Shown: positions 54,397 through 63,901 of the stretch, in pieces
How the letters are laid out: every line of letters begins with the position of its first letter
Position numbering within the stretch: position 1 is the stretch's first letter
NCBI GenBank assembly: GCA_934140155.1
Contig: CAKPBC010000005.1
Span: 43,154-107,153 of the forward strand
Length of the DNA: 64,000 nucleotides
From: an uncultured Bacilli bacterium
Lineage (GTDB): Bacteria; Bacillota_I; Bacilli_A; RFN20; CAG-826
Reading direction: 5' to 3'
Made by a program: the position numbers and the translations under genes
The notes under the pieces: model-generated
The model's database searches: none
What the model saw: only the letters and a program-made list of their open reading frames with translations
What the model was told of the DNA's origin: nothing

Positions 54397-55212
54397 CTAT
54401 AATGATTTAATTTTTTCAATAGCTTTGTCTAAATAATCAATATTTAAATCTTCGATTTCGCCTTTATCAACAGCGCTAGCAATCAATTGACGTAAAGGTA
54501 TCTTACCTAATACTTCTAAATTGAATTGTTTAGCAATTTCATCGATATGTGATTTACCATAAACATAAATCTTTTCTTTACAATTTGGACACTCCACATA
54601 AGACATATTTTCCACTAATCCTAAGATAGGTACATTCATTGTATTTGCCATCTTAATTGCTTTTTTAACAATTGTAGATACTAAATCTTGTGGTGAAGTA
54701 ACAATAATGATTCCATCAACTGGTAGTGATTGGAAAGTAGTTAATGCTACGTCTCCTGTTCCTGGTGGCATATCCACGACCATATAGTCGACATTATGCC
54801 ATAAGACATTGGAATAAAATTGTTTAACTAAATCCGCAATCATCGGACCACGCCAAATAATTGGATCATCATCATTATCAAGTAGCATATTAGCGGACAT
54901 AATTTGAATTCCTGTTTTAGAAATAGCAGGATAAATAACATTATTATCTCCTGTTGCTTTTTCTAAAATTCCAAATGTTTTAGGAATAGATGGACCGGTA
55001 ATATCCGCATCTAATATACCAACACGATAACCACTTTGTTGAAGTTTACTAGCTAGCATCGAAGAAACTAAGCTTTTTCCTACTCCGCCTTTTCCAGAAA
55101 TGACACCAATAATTTTTTTAACTTTGGACATCTCATTTAATTTTGCTTTTTCAATACGGTGGTCACAATTTTGTGAGCATGAACCACATTCGTGTGTACA
55201 TTCTTCTGACAT
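54397..55212 (-). CDS. mrp: Mrp/NBP35-family iron-sulfur carrier ATPase
   Basis: 271 residues. Cys-rich N-terminus (ECTHECGSCSQNC), deviant Walker A GKGGVGKS near residue 40, Walker B-like DMPPGTGD near 148, and the CPNC motif near 215 for a bridging Fe-S cluster. Scaffold/carrier for Fe-S assembly. Abuts yigZ with no gap and precedes pepP by 16 bases. Confidence 0.93.
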   Translation of the reverse strand: MSEECTHECGSCSQNCDHRIEKAKLNEMSKVKKIIGVISGKGGVGKSLVSSMLASKLQQSGYRVGILDADITGPSIPKTFGILEKATGDNNVIYPAISKTGIQIMSANMLLDNDDDPIIWRGPMIADLVKQFYSNVLWHNVDYMVVDMPPGTGDVALTTFQSLPVDGIIIVTSPQDLVSTIVKKAIKMANTMNVPILGLVENMSYVECPNCKEKIYVYGKSHIDEIAKQFNLEVLGKIPLRQLIASAVDKGEIEDLNIDYLDKAIEKIKSL

Positions 55213-55818
55213 TTAAAAACCTTCTTTCATATATGAAATCTTTTTTGAAACATTTTTGATAATCACTTTTCCATAAAAGCGATTAGATAAATCTTGCGCA
55301 TAATCATTTAAAGAAAATGTAGTTACATTAACACTTTCTAAAAATTCTGCGCGTTCAATTTGAGCATTTTGGCTCTTTAAGTAACTACGCACATTATCAT
55401 AATTTGCATAATCAATAGTGAATGTTATCGAATAACCTTCCACTATTTTTACTATTTCACTATTCTCAATAGTTTTAAGCAAAGTATCCGCGTATGTTCT
55501 AAGTAAGCGTCCTGACCCTAAAAGAATTCCACCAAAATATCTTATTACGACCACTAATACATTAGTTAGTTCTTTCTTTTCTAAGATATCTAGCATTGGT
55601 TTACCCGCTGTTCCTTGTGGTTCACCATCATCACTAAACTTCTTATTATTATCCGTAATCGCAGCATAACAATAATGTTTAGCTTTTGGGTATTCTTTTT
55701 TTAAATTAGTGATGATATCTTTTATTTCATCAATGCTATCAATATGAATAATAACGCCAATAAATCTTGAACGTTCCACTTCTAACTCATATATAGTTTT
55801 GTTAAGAATAGAATACAA
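55213..55818 (-). CDS. YigZ/IMPACT-family protein
   Basis: 201 residues. Family motif DGEPQGTAGKPML near residue 80 and RYFGGILLGSGRLLRTY near 110; C-terminal DUF1949-like domain. The start is TTG at 55818: GGTGAT lies five bases upstream, and the nearby ATG opens only 7 codons. Function of the family is unsettled, perhaps translation-linked. First gene of a five-gene operon; TATAAT at about 55843-55848 (minus strand). Confidence 0.9.
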   Translation of the reverse strand: MYSILNKTIYELEVERSRFIGVIIHIDSIDEIKDIITNLKKEYPKAKHYCYAAITDNNKKFSDDGEPQGTAGKPMLDILEKKELTNVLVVVIRYFGGILLGSGRLLRTYADTLLKTIENSEIVKIVEGYSITFTIDYANYDNVRSYLKSQNAQIERAEFLESVNVTTFSLNDYAQDLSNRFYGKVIIKNVSKKISYMKEGF

Positions 55819-55865
55819 TTTTCATCACCAATTTATTTTAGCATTATAATTCATAAAGGTAAAAC

Positions 55866-55892
55866 AAAACCCTTAAGAAAATCTTAAGGGTT
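55866..55892 (-). terminator. Terminator after the giant CvpA-repeat gene
   Basis: Minus strand AACCCTTAAGA / TCTTAAGGGTT stem followed by TTTTG. Confidence 0.75.
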
Positions 55893-55905
55893 GGTAAAAT
55901 TATAA

Positions 55906-58900
55906 TCATTTTACTTGTAAAATAGCATCAAGCATTGCATGAACTGCTATCTTCACTTTAGCAAAATCAAATTTTGTATTACCAGCATCTTTATAATCAT
56001 CTTGTAACATCAAACTATAATTATCTTCAAATAGTTTTTTGTTTGTAGTATCGGTGCCAAAGTATAAATTAAGTACTAGAGGATCATGAACTTTTCCACA
56101 AATCCCAGGATTACTTACCATAAGTGAATTATAAATAGCTTTCTCATAAAGTGCTAATCCAATCACTGATTGTTTGCTATTTTCATCTTTCATGTTATCA
56201 AACATAGCATCAATTTTCTTTAGCATAGGTTCATCTAATGTTGATGTTTGTGTAGATGCATCAAATGAAATGTTATCTATTTCATTAATTACATCAATTA
56301 TTGATTCAAGCGTATCAGCTTCTAGCTTGTTAAATAATGGGTATTGATAATCTTTTTCTCCATCATAATACCAAGCGTTGAACCATTCATCTTTAACATT
56401 ACCTAATGTGTCATAATAATCATTGTCTAAATAATTAGAATTCACAATAGCGTTACTTAAGAATCCTGATACAATTTCACAAGATAGCAATGCTTTGTTT
56501 TCTACTTCATCATATAAATAGCAAGCATCAAATACTTTTCTAACAGTTGTGTGTGGAATTGATTTTAATGTATTTGATCCACTATTAGAAGCATTAATAA
56601 TATCTTCTAATTCTCCAACAATGCTATCTAAACAAGCACCTTCTCTATTTATTTGATTTTGGCCTTTTACTTCAATTAAATCAAATAAGTCATCAAATAC
56701 TTTCCATTCAGAAGAATCTTTTACTCTAATATTTGAACTAAATCCAACTGAGGCAATAGCGTTATAGAATACTTCGCCACGACATTTCTTAAATATTTTA
56801 GAATTTGTTAAGAATTCAACAATTCTTGTGAGTGAATGCTTCTCATTATCTTCCTTATCTTTAATAAACTCAGTTACTTTAAATCCATCAAACCCTTTAT
56901 AAGTTTTCCCATTATAAAGAGCATCTAGTATATTGTATAAAACATCAAGTTCATATGGTTTTGTATCTGTTGGATCCTTATAGTTAGAATAAAGGCTACG
57001 ATAACCTCTGCTATTTCCCATCAAATAGTCTTCGTGATTATTTGAGAATTGCCCAATGCTAATTCCTTCAAATGCTTTTTTGACATATTTTGGAACGGCA
57101 TTATAACATAACTCACTATCATTAATGGTTCTTAATATTTCTATTACTTCATTTGGACTAATATTAGAAACATTCATATCATTTAAATCATTAAATGAAT
57201 TTGGTAAAGCATTAATTATGTTAATTAGATTATCGATTTCTGAATTCCAGTTATCTATACCTTTTATCTTATTTTGAGCATTTTGTTTGATAGTTAATCC
57301 TTGGTAATCAAATAATGAGTTGTCATAAATAGCTTCATCTAATTTTGATTTAGCAAACATTTCTTCAATAACTTGGAGAAATACTGTGTCTTTTCCACTA
57401 ACTGAAGATGTAGAGTTAAATACTTGCGATCTAGATAATGATTTTAATAGTTCTGATACAACATCTGTTTTTGACTTAATTTTTTGTAAATTGAATGTGT
57501 TACCAATCACATCAGTCATAATCGAATATTTATTAAATATAGTCTTTAATGTGTTAATTTCTGATTCTTCATAACAATCATATTCACCGCTATATTTATT
57601 AAAAGTATAATCTGCTTTAAGTGCCTTTAAGTCAAATTCTTCTGAAAATCCCTCTGTAGTTTTAGAAGCAAATTGATTAATGTAATATGGAAGAGCGCGG
57701 AATAACAATTTTGAATTATTTAAATGATCAAGTAAACTATTGTTGTCACTTTCATCAAAATTAAAATGAGTTAGATCTATATCATTTAAATCTAATGTGC
57801 TAATATCTTCAATAATAATCTTAATATTAGCAATTTCGCCTTCTTCTCCCGTCCATCCATCTGTATTACCATTTTTACCATCTTTAGTATAATCATTTTC
57901 AATGCTTTGGATTACTTGAATTGAAGTTGTATATTTTAGATTATTTGATTCGTTGATTTTTCCACAAATAACATTATCATCAATGCCCGCAACTGAAAGA
58001 AGAGTTTCTATTAAATTTTCAAATACTGTGACATGTCCTTCTTCAATTGGTTTATTAAACATCTTAGAATTATGAATGTTTTCCATAATTACTTTTAATG
58101 TTTCACGCTTAGCCGAGTTGGTTTTAATATCATTAAATTGAATATCTTTTAAATCATTTACATTATCAATAATATTGCAAATAGTTTGAATTTCATCATT
58201 ACGTTCATCATAATTATCCATATTCACTAAAGCATCTATATTAATGTTATTTTTGATATTTAATGTTGGTAGACTAGAAATATTAATTTTATTTGCGGCA
58301 TCATAAATTCCATTAGCAATTGGCATACGGAACGCTTCTGATTTGTTTATTACTTTAAACAAATCACTATGATTAGAAGGATTATTCATTAATTCTTGAA
58401 TACCCGTGGACCCTGGTTGTTCATTACCTGCTCCGATAGTTTGTAATTTTTTGATAAACTCAAATAAGACATCTATTTCTGGTTGCCAATCATTAATACT
58501 ATCAAATATTTCTTCGCTCTTAGTATAAGTAAGTTCGCCTGTTCCTGATTTATCAATATCATTCATTTTAATATCTGAAATACTTTTTAGTTTGTCAAAT
58601 AGGAAATCACCAAATCCTTTAGCGCCATTTTCAAATATATTGGAATTAGCTAAAGAAGATACTAATTTTTCAGTTAATAATTTTCCACTTTCTTCATCTA
58701 TTTCTGTACTATTTAAAAAGTCAATCTTGTCAATGCTTATTCCTTTGCTATTGAATTTTTGTAAACTATCAATTACATTAGCAAAGTTTTCACCTTCACT
58801 AGCCCAATTATCGATATATTTAAATGATACTTTATCACCTGTAACACTTGATAAACTATCTAATAAAAGATTATCCAAAATAGTGCCTAATCCTTTAGAT

Positions 58901-61494
58901 AAAAGTTTTGATTTATCCACTTCGCCAAATAATTCTTCAATAGACTCTGGTTTTAAAATAGTTGAATCTAAGTAAGCATCTTTATTATTTGATAAATCAA
59001 AGAGATTATTTTTCTTCAATATATCAAATATTTCACAAAATTGATTTATTTCCGAATTATTACCAGACCAATACTTATCTTCTTCTAATCCTTCTGTAAT
59101 ACGGCCGTCATCATATCCTAAATCACTAAATACTTTATCAATAATTTTAAAGAAGTTTCTAACCTCTCCTTCTTTATTTGGATTTAAGATATTTGATGAA
59201 TACACAGTAGAAAGAATGTTATTTAAATCTGCTGTTTCAATATTTTTAAAATCAACTTTACCATCTTTACTAGTTTTAGCAATTCTATTAATTGCGGGAA
59301 TTGCATCAAGCATTAAAGATAATTCTTCACCAATATCATCGACTTCGAAATTTAACGAATCAGTAGTTATCCCAAAGTTTTTAAGACTATCATTTAAACT
59401 ACTTCCGTTTTGTTTAACAGTATATTCGATAACTGTAGGTATTGTAGCATTAAGAATATTTGATTTTGAAATTTTACTTACAGGTGTTTTTAATGCATCG
59501 CATACCTCATCAGTAAATTCAATTTTATCATTTCCGCCTTTAATAAGTGGTAAAAGATTTTCATCACTTACTACATCATTAACCACATCGAATAATGCCC
59601 CTAATTCTTTTTTGACTGATACAACACCTTTAATACTTGTAACTGCATTGGTTACTTTATTTTCTAAACTTGTTTTATCTTCTTCAGTATCAATTTTCAA
59701 GGCATCTGATAATGCATTTACAGCCATTTTACTAATTGTATTTAATATTTTGTTAATAGAGCGAGATAATAATCTACTATCTAACAAACAAGATTGTAAT
59801 GCGTTACCTGCACTATCTTTTTCTAAAGTGAAGCCATTATCATCAACATTAATAGGTTCACCATCTTCTCTTTCTCCAACAAAGATAGGAATTATATCAC
59901 CAATATGATCAACAATCGAGTTAATAAGTTTGGTAGATTTGTCATCTGTATTGTCTTCTTTTCTTACATTTCTAATTTTACTTGTTTCATTATTAGAATC
60001 TTTAGGAGATTTAATATAGTCAACAATGGCATTTTCTGTGACTTTATTAATACGATATGTTGCATCGTAAATATTAGCTAATTCACTACCCCATTTAATA
60101 CCATCATAATCTTCACTATTTGTTGGTAAATAATCAGAAAGTGATTTTGATAATTCATCGCCTTTACTAACTAATGTATATAAATAACTCGGAAGTAATT
60201 GCTCTAGAGATGTTAACTTATCAAACGTTTTAAACGATTCGATTAATTGTCTATGCGTGTTTTCGTTATTTACATCATAAATTCTATCTATTAAAATGCT
60301 TGGATCATTAATTACATCCTCATCAATAATTCCCGCATTAGACATTCCTTTAAAAATTTCATTAATTGATTCTAAATCGTTTTTCCAGTCAATTTTGCTT
60401 AAATCATATTCTTTTGCATCAAAATAAACATTAATTTCATCCATATTAAAGGCAAATGTTGCCGCGATTGGAAGTAGTTGCGTACATAATGCCGAACTAG
60501 AAATTACTGATAAAAGTGTTGATGTAATTTTACTATCTAAAAATACCGCAGCATTAACACCGATAGAAACTGTTCCACCTTCACCACCGCTAACACTAAC
60601 GGCATTTGTACCAATTAGAGTTGCAGCGACAGTTGTAATATTTGACATTTCTTCACTTAGTTTCATAGTAGAATCTTTGTCACTTGTAATTATGTCAAGC
60701 AAACGCATATCCATCGTTTTTCCGCCTAATTCTGTCCAGCCAAATAAGCCTTGGGCTAGCATAGAACCATCATATGCATCAATCCAACTTTTAAGTTGAT
60801 TATATAATTCCGAATCTAACTTTACTTCATTATTTTCATCTGATGCATTTTTAAACGCTACTGATATACTATTTAATAAGCCGCTAAAAGGAACAATTAA
60901 CATTGAAGCAACCATTGATGTTTTGACTAAACCAAAAGCAAAACCTACTAAACGTAATTTTACTTTTTTACGTAAATTCTTATTAATAAAATGTTTGAAT
61001 AGCACATGGTATAAAATTGTGGCTAAAAGATTACCTACAACTATAACAATTATGGCTAAAATAATAAACGTTAATAAACGAACAATCATTAGAGCAAGTT
61101 CTGTAATTAATTTTACTGTGTTAGGGTCATCAAGTATTTTTTGAACATCTCCGCCTTCACCAGCACCATAAGCTGCAAGTGCATTAACTAATGTTTCTTT
61201 AATAGTAGTCACTTCGACCACATTTTCACCTATAGTAAACGATGGAATATTAAAACTCGCCAAATTAATATTTGCCACAGCAGTCCCTAATGTTCCTGCT
61301 AAAATATATGATAATATGACTAATATGCCAACAAATATTAATCTAAATCCCGAACTCCACACGCCACGAATAAGTCCAACAATACCTCCTAACACTATAA
61401 TTGCCACTATCGCAAAAAAAGCAATATTTAAGCATTGTGTTATTTGGGTAGTATCAATATTCGGTAATGTTGCTAAAAAATTACAAATTCCCAT
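55906..61494 (-). CDS. Giant protein: CvpA-like membrane domain plus helical repeats
   Basis: 1862 residues. The first 210 carry four membrane segments (about 22-44, 48-72, 133-168, 180-208) with a pattern like CvpA (GLIRGVWSSGFRLI; RLVGFAFGLVKTSMVASML). The remaining 1650 residues are hydrophilic, Asn/Asp/Lys/Ile-rich and consist of about 12 diverged units of 110-160 residues. Each unit holds a W-x-x-E-I/G-x-x-L/I helix (DNWNSEIDNLINII, NDWQPEIDVLFEF) and later an S-K/N/R-I/L/M-F-type motif (NSKMF, NSNIF, RSQVF, NSKIF, KSKLL). No enzyme motif. Good GGAG start and TGATATAAT promoter. The repeats may face outside. Not a family I can name; confidence is high that it is a gene, low on function. 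Confidence 0.9.
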   Translation of the reverse strand: MGICNFLATLPNIDTTQITQCLNIAFFAIVAIIVLGGIVGLIRGVWSSGFRLIFVGILVILSYILAGTLGTAVANINLASFNIPSFTIGENVVEVTTIKETLVNALAAYGAGEGGDVQKILDDPNTVKLITELALMIVRLLTFIILAIIVIVVGNLLATILYHVLFKHFINKNLRKKVKLRLVGFAFGLVKTSMVASMLIVPFSGLLNSISVAFKNASDENNEVKLDSELYNQLKSWIDAYDGSMLAQGLFGWTELGGKTMDMRLLDIITSDKDSTMKLSEEMSNITTVAATLIGTNAVSVSGGEGGTVSIGVNAAVFLDSKITSTLLSVISSSALCTQLLPIAATFAFNMDEINVYFDAKEYDLSKIDWKNDLESINEIFKGMSNAGIIDEDVINDPSILIDRIYDVNNENTHRQLIESFKTFDKLTSLEQLLPSYLYTLVSKGDELSKSLSDYLPTNSEDYDGIKWGSELANIYDATYRINKVTENAIVDYIKSPKDSNNETSKIRNVRKEDNTDDKSTKLINSIVDHIGDIIPIFVGEREDGEPINVDDNGFTLEKDSAGNALQSCLLDSRLLSRSINKILNTISKMAVNALSDALKIDTEEDKTSLENKVTNAVTSIKGVVSVKKELGALFDVVNDVVSDENLLPLIKGGNDKIEFTDEVCDALKTPVSKISKSNILNATIPTVIEYTVKQNGSSLNDSLKNFGITTDSLNFEVDDIGEELSLMLDAIPAINRIAKTSKDGKVDFKNIETADLNNILSTVYSSNILNPNKEGEVRNFFKIIDKVFSDLGYDDGRITEGLEEDKYWSGNNSEINQFCEIFDILKKNNLFDLSNNKDAYLDSTILKPESIEELFGEVDKSKLLSKGLGTILDNLLLDSLSSVTGDKVSFKYIDNWASEGENFANVIDSLQKFNSKGISIDKIDFLNSTEIDEESGKLLTEKLVSSLANSNIFENGAKGFGDFLFDKLKSISDIKMNDIDKSGTGELTYTKSEEIFDSINDWQPEIDVLFEFIKKLQTIGAGNEQPGSTGIQELMNNPSNHSDLFKVINKSEAFRMPIANGIYDAANKINISSLPTLNIKNNINIDALVNMDNYDERNDEIQTICNIIDNVNDLKDIQFNDIKTNSAKRETLKVIMENIHNSKMFNKPIEEGHVTVFENLIETLLSVAGIDDNVICGKINESNNLKYTTSIQVIQSIENDYTKDGKNGNTDGWTGEEGEIANIKIIIEDISTLDLNDIDLTHFNFDESDNNSLLDHLNNSKLLFRALPYYINQFASKTTEGFSEEFDLKALKADYTFNKYSGEYDCYEESEINTLKTIFNKYSIMTDVIGNTFNLQKIKSKTDVVSELLKSLSRSQVFNSTSSVSGKDTVFLQVIEEMFAKSKLDEAIYDNSLFDYQGLTIKQNAQNKIKGIDNWNSEIDNLINIINALPNSFNDLNDMNVSNISPNEVIEILRTINDSELCYNAVPKYVKKAFEGISIGQFSNNHEDYLMGNSRGYRSLYSNYKDPTDTKPYELDVLYNILDALYNGKTYKGFDGFKVTEFIKDKEDNEKHSLTRIVEFLTNSKIFKKCRGEVFYNAIASVGFSSNIRVKDSSEWKVFDDLFDLIEVKGQNQINREGACLDSIVGELEDIINASNSGSNTLKSIPHTTVRKVFDACYLYDEVENKALLSCEIVSGFLSNAIVNSNYLDNDYYDTLGNVKDEWFNAWYYDGEKDYQYPLFNKLEADTLESIIDVINEIDNISFDASTQTSTLDEPMLKKIDAMFDNMKDENSKQSVIGLALYEKAIYNSLMVSNPGICGKVHDPLVLNLYFGTDTTNKKLFEDNYSLMLQDDYKDAGNTKFDFAKVKIAVHAMLDAILQVK

Positions 61495-61519
61495 AAATGT
61501 TAATCTCCTTTTTCGTTTA

Positions 61520-61528
61520 ATTATATCA
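61520..61528 (-). promoter_or_regulatory. Extended -10 promoter of the giant gene
   Basis: Minus strand TGATATAAT, about 26 bases upstream of the ATG at 61494. Confidence 0.5.
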
Positions 61529-61634
61529 TATATTTATTAAAATATATGAAATTTTTTACTAGACTAGCAAATTTATTGAAAAACCTTTATCATAAGTATA
61601 CTATAATTATTGTTTTAGGAGATGATTTTATACT

Positions 61635-62360
61635 ATGAATGAAGAAAAAAAGATTAATATGCACATAATTCATCATTTAGTTATTTATTTAATTAGTTTT
61701 TTTGGATTATCGGTGTTTTATACACTTAATTACACACTATTAAACCTCATCCCATCATTTAAAAATTTAAGCGAACCAACTTCAATGATGATTGAGTACT
61801 GTCTTGCTTATGGATTAACCGCTATTGCTTTAATTATTTATTTATGGAATCTATGTATTAAAGACTTATTTGCACAATTTAAAGTTCTAAAAAATATTGG
61901 TATGGGCGTTATATTTGGTATTGCTTTAATTGTTGTTACTGATATTTGGGGCGTTATTGCCAATATTATCTGTCAAAAATATGGATTAGTATATCAACCA
62001 AACCACAATCAATTAACATTAAATCAAGGAATGAAAGAACAACCAATTCTTGCTTTAATTATGAGTGTCATATTTGCGCCTTTTACTGAAGAAATTGGTT
62101 ATCGTCTAGGAATTTTTGGCGGTATCAAAAAATATTCTCGCGTTGCAGCATATATCGTTTGTGCTTTAATATTCGGATTAATTCATTTTGATTTTACTGC
62201 AAGTGGTAATGATATGTTAATTGAATTAATTAATTTGCCTGCTTATGTTTCTGCGGGATTATTATTATGTTTCTATTATGACTACACCGGTTCTTTAGCC
62301 ACTTCCATTACCGCTCACGCGTTCAATAATTTATTTGTGTTTGTGGTTGGTTTATTATGA
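61635..62360 (+). CDS. CPBP-family intramembrane glutamic protease
   Basis: 241 residues, about seven membrane segments. CPBP (Abi/CAAX) motifs: FTEEIGYRLGIFG (EExxxR, near residue 157), FGLIHFDF (FxxxH near 188) and HAFNN near the C-terminus. Members cleave prenylated or other membrane peptides, and several are tied to bacteriocin immunity. The start lies 13 bases after GGAG, a long spacing. Stop TGA overlaps the ATG of the next gene (ATGA). Confidence 0.9.
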   Translation: MNEEKKINMHIIHHLVIYLISFFGLSVFYTLNYTLLNLIPSFKNLSEPTSMMIEYCLAYGLTAIALIIYLWNLCIKDLFAQFKVLKNIGMGVIFGIALIVVTDIWGVIANIICQKYGLVYQPNHNQLTLNQGMKEQPILALIMSVIFAPFTEEIGYRLGIFGGIKKYSRVAAYIVCALIFGLIHFDFTASGNDMLIELINLPAYVSAGLLLCFYYDYTGSLATSITAHAFNNLFVFVVGLL

Positions 62361-63193
62361 GAAATTATCGCATTTTAGATGGATTTTGGATAAGAATTAT
62401 TGCCATAATTACAATGGTAATAGATCATCTTGCATTAGGTCTTGGATTATTTTCTTTCCTTGATACATCATCTAATTTATATTGGATTTTACGTATTATT
62501 GGTCGTATTTCTTTTCCGTTATTTGCCTTAGGAATTGTCGAAGGAATGATTCATACAAGTAATAAAGAAAAATATTTATTACGCCTACTTGGAATGCTTG
62601 TCTTAACTATCATTGGGATATATTTAATAACTGATGTTTTTAAAATTGTAAGTTATACAAGTGGTAATATCTTTATTGATTTATTTTTAGGAGCTCTAAT
62701 AATTTATTTTCTGTCATTTAAAAATAAAACATCTCTATTAAGCTTACTTGTTATAGGAGTAGTTATTCTCATTCAATTTCCTAACACACCTAGTTTTTTA
62801 AGGCCTAGCTATAGTTTTTATGGTATATCATTAATTGTTTTATTATATTTAGGATATTTATTTGCTTGTTATAACGCTAAATTAAAGGCAAGCAAATATA
62901 TGATGGAATATGAAGATTATAAATTAACATCATATTATCAAGGCGATATTAATCGTATGTATGCTTTAATGATTGTTTTAACAAATATTATATTCTTCAT
63001 TATTTGTATGTATTTCCCATATTTTAATCAATTATTAGTAATGTCAGTGCAAGATTATAGCATTATATCGATAATTTTTGTTATACTATATAATGGTAAG
63101 CATGGATATAGTTCTAAATGGTTTAAAATATTTAATTATTTATTTTATCCATTACACCTAATAATTATATTCGGCTTATTATATTTACTTTAA
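62357..63193 (+). CDS. TraX-family membrane protein
   Basis: 278 residues, about eight membrane segments. The N-terminal LDGFWIRIIAIITMVIDH and RISFPLFALGIVEGM stretches are typical of TraX-like acyltransferases. The founding member N-acetylates F-pilin; chromosomal copies in Bacillota probably acylate other surface molecules. Its ATG overlaps the CPBP gene by four bases and trxA follows 16 bases later. Confidence 0.88.
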   Translation: MRNYRILDGFWIRIIAIITMVIDHLALGLGLFSFLDTSSNLYWILRIIGRISFPLFALGIVEGMIHTSNKEKYLLRLLGMLVLTIIGIYLITDVFKIVSYTSGNIFIDLFLGALIIYFLSFKNKTSLLSLLVIGVVILIQFPNTPSFLRPSYSFYGISLIVLLYLGYLFACYNAKLKASKYMMEYEDYKLTSYYQGDINRMYALMIVLTNIIFFIICMYFPYFNQLLVMSVQDYSIISIIFVILYNGKHGYSSKWFKIFNYLFYPLHLIIIFGLLYLL

Positions 63194-63209
63194 AAGGAGT
63201 GTATTTAAA

Positions 63210-63524
63210 ATGATTAAACATATTGAATCAGAACAAGAATTTAAAGAATTTATTAAAGAAGGCAATGTAATCATTGACCTATTTGCTACATGGTGCGGGC
63301 CATGTCGTATGATGACACCAGTACTTGAAGACATTGATACTGAGTACGAAGGAAAATTAAATATTGGCAAAGTAGATGTTGATGCACTTGGAGAAATTGC
63401 CGCTCAATACATGGTAAGTTCAATTCCTACGCTTTTATTTATTAAAGATGGTGAATTAAAACATACTCAAGTTGGATTTATGCCACAAAAATCATTAAAA
63501 CACCTTATTGATAATAATTTTTAA
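63210..63524 (+). CDS. trxA: Thioredoxin
   Basis: 104 residues, standard size. Active site FATWCGPCRMMTP (CGPC), and the cis-Pro loop SIPTLLFIKDGE. Cytoplasmic disulfide reductase. AAAGGAG precedes the ATG. Last gene of the CPBP-TraX-trxA operon. Confidence 0.97.
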   Translation: MIKHIESEQEFKEFIKEGNVIIDLFATWCGPCRMMTPVLEDIDTEYEGKLNIGKVDVDALGEIAAQYMVSSIPTLLFIKDGELKHTQVGFMPQKSLKHLIDNNF

Positions 63525-63540
63525 TAAATAACCTTTCCTT

Positions 63541-63578
63541 AAAATAGCATTAGTTTTTTCCTACTACTGCTATTTTTT
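63541..63578 (+). terminator. Terminator after trxA
   Basis: AAATAGCA / TGCTATTT stem with a run of T. Confidence 0.7.
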
Positions 63579-63653
63579 ATTTTGTTTTGAAGTTAATATT
63601 TTACTTAAGCAACCTCTAAAATCAATTTTTTCGGAAATTTTATTCGAAATATC

Positions 63654-63681
63654 TTGATTTTTCTTGCTAATGTGGTAATAT
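63654..63681 (+). promoter_or_regulatory. Promoter of the tRNA pair
   Basis: TTGATT, 16-base spacer and TAATAT with an upstream TG extension, 27 bases before tRNA-Asp. Confidence 0.65.
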
Positions 63682-63707
63682 TTACTAGCATAGCAATTGA
63701 GGCGCAT

Positions 63708-63783
63708 GGACCAGTGGTGTAGCGGTTAACATGCTTCCCTGTCACGGAAGAGACCGCGGGTTCGATTCCCGTCTGGTCCGCCA
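63708..63783 (+). tRNA. tRNA-Asp (GTC)
   Basis: 76 nt including encoded CCA. Acceptor GGACCAG pairs with CTGGTCC; the anticodon loop CTGTCAC gives GTC; T-loop GGTTCGATTCC. Discriminator base G. Confidence 0.97.
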
Positions 63784-63791
63784 GTTTCTAT

Positions 63792-63865
63792 GCAGGCGTA
63801 GTTCAGTGGTAGAACATCAGCCTTCCAAGCTGATTATGCGGGTTCGATTCCCGTCGCCTGCTCCA
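63792..63865 (+). tRNA. tRNA-Gly (TCC)
   Basis: 74 nt including CCA. Acceptor GCAGGCG pairs with CGCCTGC; anticodon loop CTTCCAA gives TCC; T-loop GGTTCGATTCC. Eight bases after tRNA-Asp, one transcript. Confidence 0.97.
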
Positions 63866-63875
63866 TTCGTTAATT

Positions 63876-63901
63876 AAGTCCGATTATATCGGACTTTTTT
63901 G
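63876..63901 (+). terminator. Terminator after the tRNA pair
   Basis: AAGTCCGAT / ATCGGACTT stem followed by six T. Confidence 0.85.

Noticed and set aside
59216..59908. Long plus-strand open frame (230 codons) inside the giant gene
   Set aside because: It is antisense to the clearly coding minus-strand frame, has no ribosome binding site and reads as a Leu/Ser-rich mirror of it.
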